Source of the DNA: Nitrococcus mobilis Nb-231
GTDB taxonomy: Bacteria > Pseudomonadota > Gammaproteobacteria > Nitrococcales > Nitrococcaceae
Reading direction: 5' to 3'
DNA length: 64,000 nucleotides
NCBI RefSeq assembly: GCF_000153205.1
Contig: NZ_CH672427.1
Location: 871,671 to 935,670, forward strand
This document shows, piece after piece, positions 27,621-37,397 of this stretch (position 1 is its first letter; every line of letters begins with the position of its first letter). The notes beneath the pieces were generated by a model, which saw only the letters and a program-made list of their open reading frames with translations, made no database searches and was not told where the DNA came from. Position numbers and translations under genes: made by a program.

Positions 27621-27656
27621 GATTATTAATGATAACTATTCATCATTATGATAACT
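27621..27656. promoter_or_regulatory. Fur-box-like operator before the FTR1 gene
   Basis: AATGAT (27628-27633) and ATCATT (27642-27647) form a perfect inverted repeat with an 8-base spacer, inside an AT-rich tract with further GATAA and TTATGATAA words. This matches the GATAAT-ATTATC logic of Fur boxes and lies directly before an iron permease gene, so iron-dependent repression is likely. Confidence 0.7.
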
Positions 27657-27664
27657 GAACTCCT

Positions 27665-29569
27665 ATGGCGAATTCACTGCTGCGCGCTTTGAGCGCCCTG
27701 CTTTTGCTCTCCTTATTGAGTCTGAGTGCTCGGGCCAATCAAGCTGCCTTAGTGCAAATGGTGGAATACATTGGCGCTGACTACATCAACGCCGTAACCG
27801 AGGGCGAGATCGTCAGCCCGGCGGAATACGCGGAGATGAGCGAATTCGCCGGTCTGCTGGCGCAAGGAGTGGCCGCCTTGCCGGCGGCCGATGGCAAGCA
27901 GGGGCTGGTAGATCAAACCGAAGCGCTGCAACAGGCGGTGGCCGACAAAGCCGGCGAGCTGCGCATCAAGGAGCTGGCTCGATCCATTCGTACCACTTTG
28001 GTGAATGTCTACGGCGTGCCGGTATCGCCGAAAAAGACGCCAGATTTAGCGCATGCCGCCCAGCTCTACCAGACCCAATGCGCCGCCTGTCACGGCGCGG
28101 AAGGTCGTGGCGATGGCGCAGCGGGCGCGGGGCTCGACCCGGCGCCGACGAACTTCCATGAGGCGGAGCGCTATAACGGCCGCTCCCTGTTGGGCCTGTA
28201 CACCGCCATCACCCAAGGCGTGAACGGTACCGACATGGCCGGCTATAGCGGCATCTTGAGTCAGGCCGATCGTTGGGCGCTGGCGTTTTACGTAGGTAGT
28301 AAAGCCGTTACCGACAAGGTGGCCAAAGAGGGTAAAACGGCCTTCAACACCCTCCCCGGCCTGAAGACTCAGCTTCCTCTGAGCGCTGTAGTAGCCAAGG
28401 CCCCAGCCGATGTGCTCAAGGAACAAGGCCCGAAAGCCTATGCGGCGCTCGGGTACCTGCGCACCGAACCCGGCGCGCTGTTCAACAAAAACCGCTTCAT
28501 CGAGCTAAGCGCCAATAAGCTCACGCAAGCGGAGCAAGCTTACCAGGCCGGAGATGTGGCGACGGCCCGAGCGGCGGCCCTAGCGGCCTACCTGGATGGC
28601 TTCGAAATGATCGAGCGGCAACTGGCCGCCGTGGACAAGGGCCTGATGCGCGCGGCCGAGCGGCGCTTCATGGCCGTACGCGAAGCCATTGAGCATGACC
28701 GAGGCCAGGCCAAGGTAAGCGATGCGATTGCCGCCGCCCAAGCCCAGCTGGATCGCGCCAGTGCCGCCTTGGACACGAGCGGCCTGGGTCCGGTGGCCGC
28801 CTTCTCGGCCAGCTTCTTTATTCTGTTCCGCGAAGGCCTGGAAGCGCTGCTGATCGTCACCGTGCTGCTCGCCTTCACCCGCAAAGCCAATGCCGCAACG
28901 GCCACCCGCCAAATCCACCTTGGCTGGCTCACCGCACTGGCCGCCGGAGGGGCCACTTGGTATGCGGCCTCCAATCTGATCAACCTCAGCGGCGCCACCC
29001 GCGAGTTCACCGAGGGGCTGGCCGGCATCCTGGCGGCGCTGATCCTATTCTACGTGGGTTTTTGGATGCACAATCACAGCCAAAGCCAAAAATGGCTGGG
29101 TTACATAAAAAATAAAGTTGATAACGCCTTGGACGGCGGAACCGTTTGGACGCTTGCCTTGGTGGCCTTCATTTCCGTCTACCGGGAAATTTTTGAAACC
29201 ATCCTGTTCTACCAGGCCTTGTGGGCCCAGGTAACCGAAGCCACCTACCTACTCTACGGTATTGCAGCCGCCGTGATCGCCTTAGCCATTGTCTCTACGC
29301 TGTTCTTCCGCATCGGCATGAAGTTGCCATTGAGCCTGTTCTTCCGCGCCACCAGCATTGTGCTACTGGTACTGTCGGTAATTCTACTCGGCAAGGGCAT
29401 TGCCGCCCTGCAGGAAGGCGGCACTATCGGTGCGTTCTACCTGAGTGTACCGACGATCGACTGGCTGGGCATTTACCCGACCATTCAAGGCCTAGCGGCT
29501 CAACTACTGACCGTGGCACTGGCCTTGTTCCTGTGGTGGAAAGGGAATAGGAGACTGCCGGCTACTTAA
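27665..29569 (+). CDS. FTR1 family iron permease fused to a cytochrome c domain
   Basis: A 634-residue protein with a signal peptide (residues 1-24), a periplasmic section carrying a c-type haem motif CAACH (residues ~138-142) with the following GAEGRGDGAAG loop, a coiled-coil-rich linker and an FTR1 permease domain (~375-630). The two REGLE-type iron-binding motifs are FREGLEALLIVTVL (~388) and YREIFETILFYQ (~507). FTR1/EfeU permeases import iron, usually with oxidation of Fe(II); the built-in haem domain may accept that electron. The Fur-like site upstream fits. The ribosome binding site is weak (CTCCT-ATG context). Confidence 0.88.
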   Translation: MANSLLRALSALLLLSLLSLSARANQAALVQMVEYIGADYINAVTEGEIVSPAEYAEMSEFAGLLAQGVAALPAADGKQGLVDQTEALQQAVADKAGELRIKELARSIRTTLVNVYGVPVSPKKTPDLAHAAQLYQTQCAACHGAEGRGDGAAGAGLDPAPTNFHEAERYNGRSLLGLYTAITQGVNGTDMAGYSGILSQADRWALAFYVGSKAVTDKVAKEGKTAFNTLPGLKTQLPLSAVVAKAPADVLKEQGPKAYAALGYLRTEPGALFNKNRFIELSANKLTQAEQAYQAGDVATARAAALAAYLDGFEMIERQLAAVDKGLMRAAERRFMAVREAIEHDRGQAKVSDAIAAAQAQLDRASAALDTSGLGPVAAFSASFFILFREGLEALLIVTVLLAFTRKANAATATRQIHLGWLTALAAGGATWYAASNLINLSGATREFTEGLAGILAALILFYVGFWMHNHSQSQKWLGYIKNKVDNALDGGTVWTLALVAFISVYREIFETILFYQALWAQVTEATYLLYGIAAAVIALAIVSTLFFRIGMKLPLSLFFRATSIVLLVLSVILLGKGIAALQEGGTIGAFYLSVPTIDWLGIYPTIQGLAAQLLTVALALFLWWKGNRRLPAT

Positions 29570-29612
29570 CGGAGTTTCTAAAAAACTCCCTTCATGCTTC
29601 GAGAAGGTTCTC

Positions 29613-29657
29613 CAGAGCCCTTCGGCAAGCTCAGCAGAGTCTTGCCGAAGGGCTCTG
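29613..29657. terminator. Perfect 17-bp inverted repeat between convergent genes
   Basis: CAGAGCCCTTCGGCAAG (29613-29629) and its exact complement CTTGCCGAAGGGCTCTG (29641-29657) frame an 11-base loop. It lies between the converging FTR1 and permease genes, where a bidirectional terminator is expected, but has no T-run. The sequence also resembles dispersed palindromic repeats common in some gammaproteobacteria. Confidence 0.6.
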
Positions 29658-29686
29658 GGCGAAAGAATCAATTAATCCGGTGTCCT

Positions 29687-31387
29687 TTAACTACCGACCG
29701 TCGACTCAGGCGCGTTTTGCTCGCCGCTGGGCCCTCGCAGGTGCTCTTCGACCTGTGCGCTGGACAGGCGCGCTGCGATCGCCAACCACATGATCAGACC
29801 GGAGAACAAAGTGAGCGCCAGAACAGACCAGCCAGAATCGAGCACACCCAAGTTACCGGCACCTTGGGACGGATCCGGATATGTCCCCAGCCAACTGATC
29901 GCGGTCAGACCTGTAAGCCATACAAGCATCCACGAGCCGGAACGCCATTCGAGGCGGGGCGTGCTCGCGTGGTAACGGATTTCATGGATCGCCAACACGA
30001 TGTAGCCGATCATGACGGCGAGCATGAGCTTCCATATCGTGGTCCAACCGGACCAGTACACAATCAGGTTGGACGATAGAAAAGCAAGGTAAGCCACCAG
30101 GTGGACTGCCGGCAATCGAAACGGCCGTGAATGGCGCGGCAGCTGCCGGCGCATCGCCAGCAGCGTTGGCGGGCCGGAGCCAAACGAAAGCACGGCCGCC
30201 GAGGTAACAAAGCCCACCAATTTCTGCCAACCGGGAAACGGCAACAAGAAGATGGCGCCGGCGATGAAGGTGACAATCAGGCTGACCCAGGGCACGCCGT
30301 GCTGGTTCACTTTGGCGAGTGAACGCGGGGCGTTGCCGTTGCGACCCATCGCATAGGAAATACGCGTCGTAACCGTAGCGTAGATCAACCCGGTATCGGC
30401 TGGTGAGATAACCGCGTCGATGTAAAGCAGCACCGCCAACCAGGTCAGCCCCATCACGCTGGCCAGCACGGCCAGCGGGCCATAGGTGGCTGCGATCTGG
30501 CTGAGGCCCCCGGTGAAGCTGGTGCCGATGCTGGCCCAACCGTTGGCCAGTGCTTGCGGCGGCAATGCACCGATGAAAGCCAGTTGCAGGGCGACGTAAA
30601 TCACGCTGGTAATCAATACAGAACCGATGATGGCGATCGGCACATTACGCTGCGGATTGTGGGTCTCGCCGGCCAGCTCGACCCCCTGGCGAAAGCCGAG
30701 GAAGGAGAAGACGATACCAGCGGTGGCGATAGACGAGAACACGCCCGACCAACCAAACGGCATGAACCCGCCCTCGACCGTGTGAGTGAGATTGGCGCCA
30801 TGAAAGGTGGTGACCATAAACATGACGATCACCAGAACGATGATGATGAGCTTCCACCATACCAACGCATTGTTCAGCCGCGCGAACCAACGGATACCGA
30901 TCGCGTTGATCAAGCTGAACAGCGCCAGCAGCCCCACCGCAACGGCAAATCCGGCACCGGTCAACACCGGTACGCCCTCATCCAGGCGCTGCAGCCACGG
31001 CAGGTAATTGGTCGAATACTGCAGCGCCGCCAGCACCTCGATCGAGGTGGTGGAAGCCAATGCCAGCCAGGTGATCCAACCCAGCGTATAGCTGGCGAAC
31101 GAGCCGAACGCGTAATGCGGGAAACGCACTACACCGCCGGATACGGGAAACATCGTGCCAAGCTCGGCATAGCAAAGACCAATCAACAAAATCATCAACC
31201 CGCCGATGCCCCAGGCCAGAACCGCTGCAGGCCCGGCAATCTGGGCGGCGCTGAGTGCACCGAACAGCCAGCCCGAACCGATAATCGAACCCACCGCGGT
31301 GAACAACAAGCCGACGACTCCTACGTCGCGCCGCAAACGGCCATCGTCGGCCGCCGAGCGGGATTTGGCGGTGGTGGGATTTTGCAT
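29687..31387 (-). CDS. APC superfamily amino acid permease
   Basis: A 566-residue protein with about 12 to 14 membrane helices. The APC opening is VGVVGLLFTAVGSIIGSGWLFGA, where the unwound GSIIGSGW loop binds the amino acid carboxylate, and FSFLGFRQGVELAGETHNPQ is the conserved TM6 region. The ATG at 31387 follows AGGGGAGG; an upstream GTG-type start at 31504 is less likely. Substrate cannot be inferred. It lies downstream of corA on the same strand, about 210 bases away. Confidence 0.87.
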   Translation of the reverse strand: MQNPTTAKSRSAADDGRLRRDVGVVGLLFTAVGSIIGSGWLFGALSAAQIAGPAAVLAWGIGGLMILLIGLCYAELGTMFPVSGGVVRFPHYAFGSFASYTLGWITWLALASTTSIEVLAALQYSTNYLPWLQRLDEGVPVLTGAGFAVAVGLLALFSLINAIGIRWFARLNNALVWWKLIIIVLVIVMFMVTTFHGANLTHTVEGGFMPFGWSGVFSSIATAGIVFSFLGFRQGVELAGETHNPQRNVPIAIIGSVLITSVIYVALQLAFIGALPPQALANGWASIGTSFTGGLSQIAATYGPLAVLASVMGLTWLAVLLYIDAVISPADTGLIYATVTTRISYAMGRNGNAPRSLAKVNQHGVPWVSLIVTFIAGAIFLLPFPGWQKLVGFVTSAAVLSFGSGPPTLLAMRRQLPRHSRPFRLPAVHLVAYLAFLSSNLIVYWSGWTTIWKLMLAVMIGYIVLAIHEIRYHASTPRLEWRSGSWMLVWLTGLTAISWLGTYPDPSQGAGNLGVLDSGWSVLALTLFSGLIMWLAIAARLSSAQVEEHLRGPSGEQNAPESTVGS

Positions 31388-31601
31388 GGCCCCTCCCCTA
31401 ATCAACTCGTGATACGGCAATCCAATGCCCAAAAGGCCACCGCGCGCCACCGTTAGGACACGGTAAATGAACTCGCTCACACGTCTCCCGTATAACGCCC
31501 GCAAGAGACTGGTCTTGAGAGGCGGCCTTCAAAGGCGCTTGCAATATGAAACGTGAGAGACCTTATGCATTCCTGCGGGCGGGGCGCCTCAAGAGTGCAC
31601 C

Positions 31602-32549
31602 TCAGAGCCAACCTTTGTGCTTGAAGTAAACGTATGGCGCCAGCCCCGAGAGAAGCATCAGGAGGATGGCAAGCGGATAGCCCCACTTCCAATCGATCTC
31701 AGGCATGAAATGAAAGTTCATGCCATAAATACTCGCCACCAGGGTTGGTGGCAGGAACACCACGGCTGCAATGGAGAAAATCTTGATGATTTGGGCCTGC
31801 TCGATGTTGCTGAAGCCCATCGCCGCATCCATCAGAAAGTTCACCTTCTCGAACAAAAAGGTATTGTGCGGCAACAGTGAGTCCAGGTCGCGCAGCTGCT
31901 CGCGGACCCATTCCCGCTTATCGGCATCCAGACGCCCCCTGCGGAGCAAAAAAGTAAGCGCCCGCTGAGAATCCATGAGACAGAGCCGAATCTTACCGTT
32001 GATATCCTCCTGCCGAGTCAGCTCGTCCATGGCCTCCTCGAGGTTGACATTGGAGTCGGCGAGCACCATCGTGCTGACGTGCTCGAGATCGGTGTGCACC
32101 CGCTCCAGGCGGTCGGCCAAATTCTCCACCTTGGTCTCGAACAGGCCCAACAGCAATGAGACCTCGTCCTCGGCCAGCTCCGGTTCCCGCCGGGCTCGCA
32201 AGCGCAGCAGGCGAAAGACCGACAGATTATGCTCGTGCAAGGTGATCAGCCGCCCGCCACTGAGGATAAAGGCCACAGTGGTGCTTACCGGCCGGCCTTC
32301 GATATCCTGCAGAAACAGCGAATGCACGTGCAACCCGTCCTGATCCTCGTAATAGCGCGCACTGGCTTCGATCTCCGAGACATCTTCCGCATCGGGGAGA
32401 TCCTGCCGGTAAAGTGCTTCGACCTGCTCGCGTTCATCGTCGCTGGGATCGGTCAGATCAATCCAGATCGCCTGGCGCAGGCTCTGTGAGTCAGCCCCCA
32501 CATGCAACGACTTGAGCATTCCATTATCTAAGGCGAACGCGTTGAGCAT
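31602..32549 (-). CDS. corA: CorA family magnesium/divalent cation transporter
   Basis: A 315-residue protein with a large cytoplasmic N-terminal domain of alpha/beta and long helices, and two C-terminal membrane helices. The defining selectivity motif is present as SIYGMNFHFMPE, with the first helix IFSIAAVVFLPPTLVASIYGMNF before it and the second helix ending in the basic tail YFKHKGWL. Length and layout match canonical CorA. GAGAGG precedes the ATG at 32549. Confidence 0.92.
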   Translation of the reverse strand: MLNAFALDNGMLKSLHVGADSQSLRQAIWIDLTDPSDDEREQVEALYRQDLPDAEDVSEIEASARYYEDQDGLHVHSLFLQDIEGRPVSTTVAFILSGGRLITLHEHNLSVFRLLRLRARREPELAEDEVSLLLGLFETKVENLADRLERVHTDLEHVSTMVLADSNVNLEEAMDELTRQEDINGKIRLCLMDSQRALTFLLRRGRLDADKREWVREQLRDLDSLLPHNTFLFEKVNFLMDAAMGFSNIEQAQIIKIFSIAAVVFLPPTLVASIYGMNFHFMPEIDWKWGYPLAILLMLLSGLAPYVYFKHKGWL

Positions 32550-32607
32550 GAGTACCTCTCGCGGTCAGCTTCGCGACTTATAGACCAGGCCATCCGGGTC
32601 CGGTTCG

Positions 32608-32968
32608 ATGCCCGGCCAAGTATACTGCCCCTCAGGGCTGAGAAGCGATTGGCGCACGCTGTTCGCGGTGTTTGCGATCATTATGGGAATGAGCTTGTTC
32701 TGGTTCGGCTCAAAACCAGAATCCACCACCACGGAACTCTCGTATTCTCAGTTCAAGCAGACGTTAGAGGCCGAAGGTCTAGCGTATTTTGGAGGAAATC
32801 GACCAGCGCACTCGATGCCTAGTGGAGGAGCATCGGCAGCGGTTGCGGGTGCCGACTGATTTGCTTCTGGAGCAGAAAACCGTCGAAGGCGAAAAGCTGC
32901 ACCGCTTGCTCGAGAAGAGCCCGCCTGAGCACGGCCGCCTGACCGAGCTGACGGATTCTCAGCGGAGG
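32608..32968 (+). pseudogene. ftsH remnant with large internal deletion
   Basis: The first part encodes an FtsH-like N-terminus (TLFAVFAIIMGMSLFWFGSK as membrane helix, then TELSYSQFKQTLEAEG as the start of the periplasmic domain). After a frame change near 32785 it continues as the extreme C-terminal helix region of the M41 protease domain (RILEEIDQRTRCLVEEHRQ followed by LLEQKTVEGEKLHRLL). The AAA and zinc-protease domains between are gone. This is a decayed extra copy of an ftsH-like gene; the piece ends where the norE-like fragment begins. Confidence 0.7.
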
Positions 32969-32969
32969 C

Positions 32970-33421
32970 TTCATCATGTACCAGTAGCTGGCGCCGCTTT
33001 CTACGGCGCCGACGCCGCGAGCGGTATCGCCGAGATAGTGGCCGCGGCGGCAACGTGAGGCCACGACGATGAGCACGATCATCCCCAGCACGACATGCAT
33101 TAGATGGAAAAAGGTCATGAAGAAATAGAAAAAATAAAAGGTCGAACTGCGCAGCGTATAGCCAGCCATGAACAGATGTACGTACTCGGTCATCTTAATG
33201 ACGACATAGGCTGCACCCGTACCAGCACCAGCCAGCAACCAGCGGCCACACGCTGCTGTCGCGCCGGCTTTGATGGCCGTGACGGCGCGCACCGCGCAAT
33301 AGCTGCCCGTCAGCAGTGCCACGGTGTTGGCTAGCCCCATACCGATGGTGAGCGTACGAACACCGGCAGCAAAGACCTCGGGCTGATTGGCACACGCCAC
33401 GGCGAGGCTCACCAGCAACAA
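32970..33421 (-). pseudogene. NorE-like (cytochrome oxidase subunit III family) fragment
   Basis: The minus strand encodes the middle of a haem-copper oxidase subunit III/NorE-type membrane protein: GLANTVALLTGSYCAVRAV, the segment ending in MTEYVHLFMAGYTLRSSTFY, FMTFFHLMHVVLGMIVL and GASYWYMM. The N-terminal helix is missing at 33421, where norR sequence starts, and the last helix after ASYWYMM is replaced by sequence antisense to the ftsH remnant. It is thus truncated at both ends. Confidence 0.72.
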
Positions 33422-34022
33422 GCCCGATCACCGCCTGCGCGATGGCGTACGGGACGGCCACTTTCGAGCCGATCTCTATCATCGTTTGTCGGTGTATCCG
33501 GTACGCATCCCGCCACTGCGTGAACGCGGCGACGATATTCTGGTGCTCGCCGGGCATTTCCTGGAGCTCAATCGATCGCGCCTGGGGGTACGCAGTCTTC
33601 GGCTCTCCGAACCGGCTGAACAGGCGTTGTGCGACTACAGTTGGCCCGGCAATGTACGCGAGCTGGAGCACGTGGTCAGTCGAGCCGCGATCAAGGCGCT
33701 AAGCCGCGGTGCAGCCCGCAATGAGATTATCACCCTGGCGACGGAACTGCTCGACTTGTGCTACCTGCGCCCGGCGCCGGCAACGCCACCTCTCGCCGAC
33801 GCAGCCGATACGTCACCGGCGATCGGCAGGCCACCGCCTCGGCTCTCCCTGCAAGGCCAGGTGGCCCGCGCACAGCGCCGCGCCATCCAGCAGGCACTGG
33901 AAGCAACGCACGGCAACTGGGCCGCAGCGGTGCGGTTACTGGAGGTCGACCCCAGCCACTTACACAAGCTGGCCAGCCGGCTGGGCCTCAAAAGCAGTAA
34001 GCCGTCGTGCGAGCCAATTTGA
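33422..34022 (+). pseudogene. norR-like sigma-54 regulator, C-terminal fragment
   Basis: The frame encodes the end of an AAA+ sigma-54 activator domain (DGHFRADLYHRLSVYPVRIP, PLRERGDDILVLAGHFLELN, YSWPGNVRELEHVVSRA) and a Fis-type helix-turn-helix (THGNWAAAVRLLEVDPSHLH followed by KLASRLGLK). This combination, including NRSRLGVRSLRLS, matches NorR, the nitric oxide sensor. The GAF domain, Walker A and GAFTGA regions are missing because the frame starts at the junction with the norE-like fragment. It cannot act as a regulator. Confidence 0.75.
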
Positions 34023-34197
34023 GCCACCGCCGACCCGCTTCGCTGCGTAACCCGGCCGAATCGACGCTATTCGGCCTCAAGGAGCAGCGTACTGTCGGGG
34101 CAACCACCGATGCTCTCGGTTTTCCGCACGCAGTCGCATTTGCCCTTCGACCGACTCGGCGCATCGCCCCGCTCCAGACCGCCTCTGCCGACGCCGC

Positions 34198-36402
34198 CTA
34201 CCACTTGAACGTATAGCTCGCCCGCAGCATCGCGCCCCGCGCGGCGACGTGGCTGGTGTTGGAGCCGTTACGTAGGAGCTGGCCATACACAGTGTAGTAT
34301 TGATTGTTCAACAGGTTCTCGATACCGAGGCGCAGCGTCCCGGGACCGACTGCGAACCGATTGTACAGATCGACCACGGTGTAATCGTGCACCTTGCGCG
34401 TGGCGAAGGCCCCGGGGTTGTCTTTGAAGGCGTCATTTCGATTACCCGAATACAGGGCCTGGAGGCGTATGCCCCACCAATGGTAGGGGCTGTATTCCAC
34501 GAAACCGGTCAGCTTGATCGGGGGAATACGCGTGCCGTTGAGGGCGATATCCGAGCCGGGATTGTTCGGGTCCTCACGCTCACCCTTAATCCAAGTGAAT
34601 GTGCCGCCGAGCTTGGCGGCCGGTGTAAAAGTGTAATCCAGGCTCGCCTCCGTACCGTAGATCTTCTCTTGGGTGCGCTCCTGGACGAGGGAGAAATTTT
34701 GCACCGTCACTCGACCTTTGTCCGATTCACTGTAGAAGGCGGCAACACTCGCGTGGAAGCCACCCCAGCGACCGCGCACACCGACCTCATAGTTATCGGT
34801 GATCCTTGGGCTTAAGTTGGAATCATTGACGTTGAAACCCGGCTGGGCAAAACGCAACTGCAGGCCGATATCCGGCAGTTCGAAGGACTGCGAGTAGTTC
34901 GCATAAAGCTCCATGGCATCGCTCGGCATAAAAACAGCCCCGGCGTTGAAAGTGGTCTCCGAGTAGTCGATGCTTCCCCCATCAATCGGGTTGCCACCGA
35001 GCGTGGTGAAATCGTCGAAGCTGACATCGACCCATTCGTGACGCACACCGCCGCGCAGAATCAGCCAATCGGTCGGAGTGAGCTCCGCCTGACCGAACAC
35101 GCCAACCGACCCGGTGGTGGTTAGTGGCACGAACGTACGCTTAGCGTCGGTCTCCACGAATCGCCGCCCCCCGGAGGCATCGAAGGCCGCGCCATCGTAG
35201 ATACTTACCGGCTGCTCGGTTTTCTCGCGGTTCACATCAGCTCCCCAGAGCAGCCGAGCCCCGAGCGAGTCGAGCGGCGTAATCGGTGTATCGACGGTCA
35301 GTCGCCCACCCCACACCTCGGAGTCGAGGAAGCTCTGCGCGAGGTTGTTCCCCCAACCACTGAACGCTCGGGCATCGAACGGAAAAAAACGGGTCTGATA
35401 ATTACGATAGTAGACCTGCGAGCGCACCTTGCTACCGAACAGGTTCTGCTTGCTGTAGTCGAGGTTGACGATCAGGTTCTCTCGGCTGGTCTGATCGTCG
35501 AGCTGCAGCCCTTTGAGGGCTCGCGCCTTCACGGTGCCATCGGGGAACGCATCCACCGCCGGGTCGGAGATGAAATCGGAATCCTGCTCGGCCCGCAGGT
35601 AGCTCGCCATAAGCTGAAGGCGTTGGTCGCCGAAGTCGTAGCCGACCTTGCCGAGCAGGTCGATGGTTCCAGTATCGGACAAACCGCCCTGGCTCGGCTC
35701 CGGCGGGATGCGATCGCCGTGGGCGTCAAAGAACCCCCCGGTTTGCTCGCCCAAGGCCGAGATCAAGTAATCCACACCGGCTGCTTTGCCGCTTAGCTTT
35801 TGCTGGATACGGCCACCCAGGGCGTCGTCGTCGAACTCGGTCAGGCTGCTGGAGGCCCCGAACGTGGTCTCGAAGACCGGCGCACCGGCCTTGCCCTTCA
35901 GCGTATTGATATAGATGATGCCGCCCGCCGCACCACCCCCGTATGTGGAACTGCCGCCGTGGACCACCTCGATGCTCTCGATGTTGGACGCCGAGATGTT
36001 GAACAGATCGCGTGAGACGTTACGATTCGTTTGCGTCGGCACACCGTCGATCAGCACCAGCACGTCCCGACCGCGCAGCTTCTGCGCTGAATTGGTCAGC
36101 GTCTGACTCGACGGCGCCATCCCCGGCACCATCTTGCCTAGAAGGTCGCCAAGGCTCCCCGCCGTCGCCTGTTGCTCCAAAATCTCCTTGCGGGAGATGA
36201 CGGTTACGTTGCGCGACAGCGTATCCAGCGCCCCACCCTCGCGGCTGGCGGATACGCTGATCTCGGGCATAACGCGAACGGCACCCCCTGCTTCCTCAAA
36301 ATCTTGGGCGGAGGCCGGCAGGGTAAGCGTGGCTACAACGGTTGCTGCACAGCCGCGCAGCGCATAACGCACGCGCCAGCGCAGCGCATAGAAATTACGC
36401 AT
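34198..36402 (-). CDS. TonB-dependent outer membrane receptor
   Basis: A 734-residue protein with a signal peptide (cleavage after TLPASAQ), a TonB box-like EISVSA segment, a plug domain (DVLVLIDGVPTQTNRNVSRD, SNIESIEVVHGGSSTYGGGA, AGGIIYINTLKG) and a 22-strand barrel ending in the aromatic SYTFKW. Motifs such as ITDNYEVGVRGRWG and LSPRITDNYE are typical of siderophore or haem receptors. A Fur-like palindrome upstream supports iron-regulated uptake. The ATG at 36402 has GGGGGT upstream; the TTG at 36420 is less likely. Confidence 0.9.
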   Translation of the reverse strand: MRNFYALRWRVRYALRGCAATVVATLTLPASAQDFEEAGGAVRVMPEISVSASREGGALDTLSRNVTVISRKEILEQQATAGSLGDLLGKMVPGMAPSSQTLTNSAQKLRGRDVLVLIDGVPTQTNRNVSRDLFNISASNIESIEVVHGGSSTYGGGAAGGIIYINTLKGKAGAPVFETTFGASSSLTEFDDDALGGRIQQKLSGKAAGVDYLISALGEQTGGFFDAHGDRIPPEPSQGGLSDTGTIDLLGKVGYDFGDQRLQLMASYLRAEQDSDFISDPAVDAFPDGTVKARALKGLQLDDQTSRENLIVNLDYSKQNLFGSKVRSQVYYRNYQTRFFPFDARAFSGWGNNLAQSFLDSEVWGGRLTVDTPITPLDSLGARLLWGADVNREKTEQPVSIYDGAAFDASGGRRFVETDAKRTFVPLTTTGSVGVFGQAELTPTDWLILRGGVRHEWVDVSFDDFTTLGGNPIDGGSIDYSETTFNAGAVFMPSDAMELYANYSQSFELPDIGLQLRFAQPGFNVNDSNLSPRITDNYEVGVRGRWGGFHASVAAFYSESDKGRVTVQNFSLVQERTQEKIYGTEASLDYTFTPAAKLGGTFTWIKGEREDPNNPGSDIALNGTRIPPIKLTGFVEYSPYHWWGIRLQALYSGNRNDAFKDNPGAFATRKVHDYTVVDLYNRFAVGPGTLRLGIENLLNNQYYTVYGQLLRNGSNTSHVAARGAMLRASYTFKW

Positions 36403-36475
36403 GCTACCCCCTACCCCCAAGGCAGTCGAAACAGGGCCGCCTTTTTAACTTATCAATAACGCGAATGTCAAACAC

Positions 36476-36494
36476 AATGAGATTTATTGTCATT
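36476..36494. promoter_or_regulatory. Fur-box-like site upstream of the TonB-dependent receptor
   Basis: AATGA (36476-36480) and TCATT (36490-36494) flank an AT-rich core, giving a 19-base palindrome-like site of Fur size, about 75 bases before the receptor start and within the only AT-rich tract of the region. The adjoining AATTATTTTGATG tract may hold the promoter. Confidence 0.5.
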
Positions 36495-36713
36495 AATTAT
36501 TTTGATGTATGAGCCTGAACGGTACCGGGGCAGTCCACCCGTCGCAGCGCTCACCTGCATTGTTGGGGTTTACCCCTGTTAGGATTGCGGCGCTGTGCTC
36601 ATGGAATCACGCGCCGCCGCCAGAGTATTCGAATGTTGGGCACGCATCTGTGCCAGAAATGGTGGAACGCGGGGCTCGGGGCATACGCCCCAACCACACG
36701 GTTCAAAAAGATA

Positions 36714-37319
36714 ATGGATGAAACAGCCTGCGCACTCCTTGAATTCTGGTTCGGTCCCATGGCTGACGGCGATGCCTCGATTGCCGAGCGGCAAGCCGGC
36801 CTCTGGTGGGACAAATCGGAACGGGTCGACCATGAAATCACTACCCGCTTCGGCGCCTTATTTCAGCAAGCCGCCGCCGGCCGGTTCGAGCATTGGCCGC
36901 GCCACCCCCGCACCCGCCTCGCCTTAATCCTCGTGCTCGATCAGCTCCCCCGCCATCTCTTCCGTGCTCGACCCGAGGCCTATGCCTATGATCCCCGCGC
37001 CCTGGAGCTCTCGCTGCAAGGTCAGGCCCTTGGCCAAGACCGGACGTTGCGTCCGGTAGAACGGGCTTTTTTCTATCTGCCCATGGAGCATGCCGAATCC
37101 CTGCCGATCCAGCATCAGTGCGTGCGTTGCTTCGAGCTGCTCTTGATCGAGCTTCCCGCAGAGCACCAGCCGCCCTTCCAAAATCTCCTGCAATACGCCC
37201 GCCGCCATCGCGACATCATCCGGCGCTTTGGCCGCTTCCCTCACCGCAACGCCATTCTGGGACGCACGTCCACCGCAGCCGAGGAGGCCTTCCTGAATGA
37301 GCCCGGCTCACGATTTTGA
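36714..37319 (+). CDS. DUF924 family protein
   Basis: A 201-residue protein matching DUF924: the opening LLEFWFGPM, then RQAGLWWDKSERVDHEITTR, FGALFQQAAAGRFEHWPRHP, LALILVLDQLPRHLFRARPE and PVERAFFYLPMEHAES. The family is all-helical and resembles tetratricopeptide proteins, with no established activity. The ATG at 36714 gives the typical start just before the 'LEFWFG' motif; the longer frame from 36585 adds 43 residues without similarity. It ends just before the convergent argS gene. Confidence 0.85.
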   Translation: MDETACALLEFWFGPMADGDASIAERQAGLWWDKSERVDHEITTRFGALFQQAAAGRFEHWPRHPRTRLALILVLDQLPRHLFRARPEAYAYDPRALELSLQGQALGQDRTLRPVERAFFYLPMEHAESLPIQHQCVRCFELLLIELPAEHQPPFQNLLQYARRHRDIIRRFGRFPHRNAILGRTSTAAEEAFLNEPGSRF

Positions 37320-37397
37320 TCCCATCGACAGCCAGGGATCCAAGCGCGTTTATCGAGCCGGCCGCAGCCGGCTCGACGCGCCACAGCGTGCCGCCGC

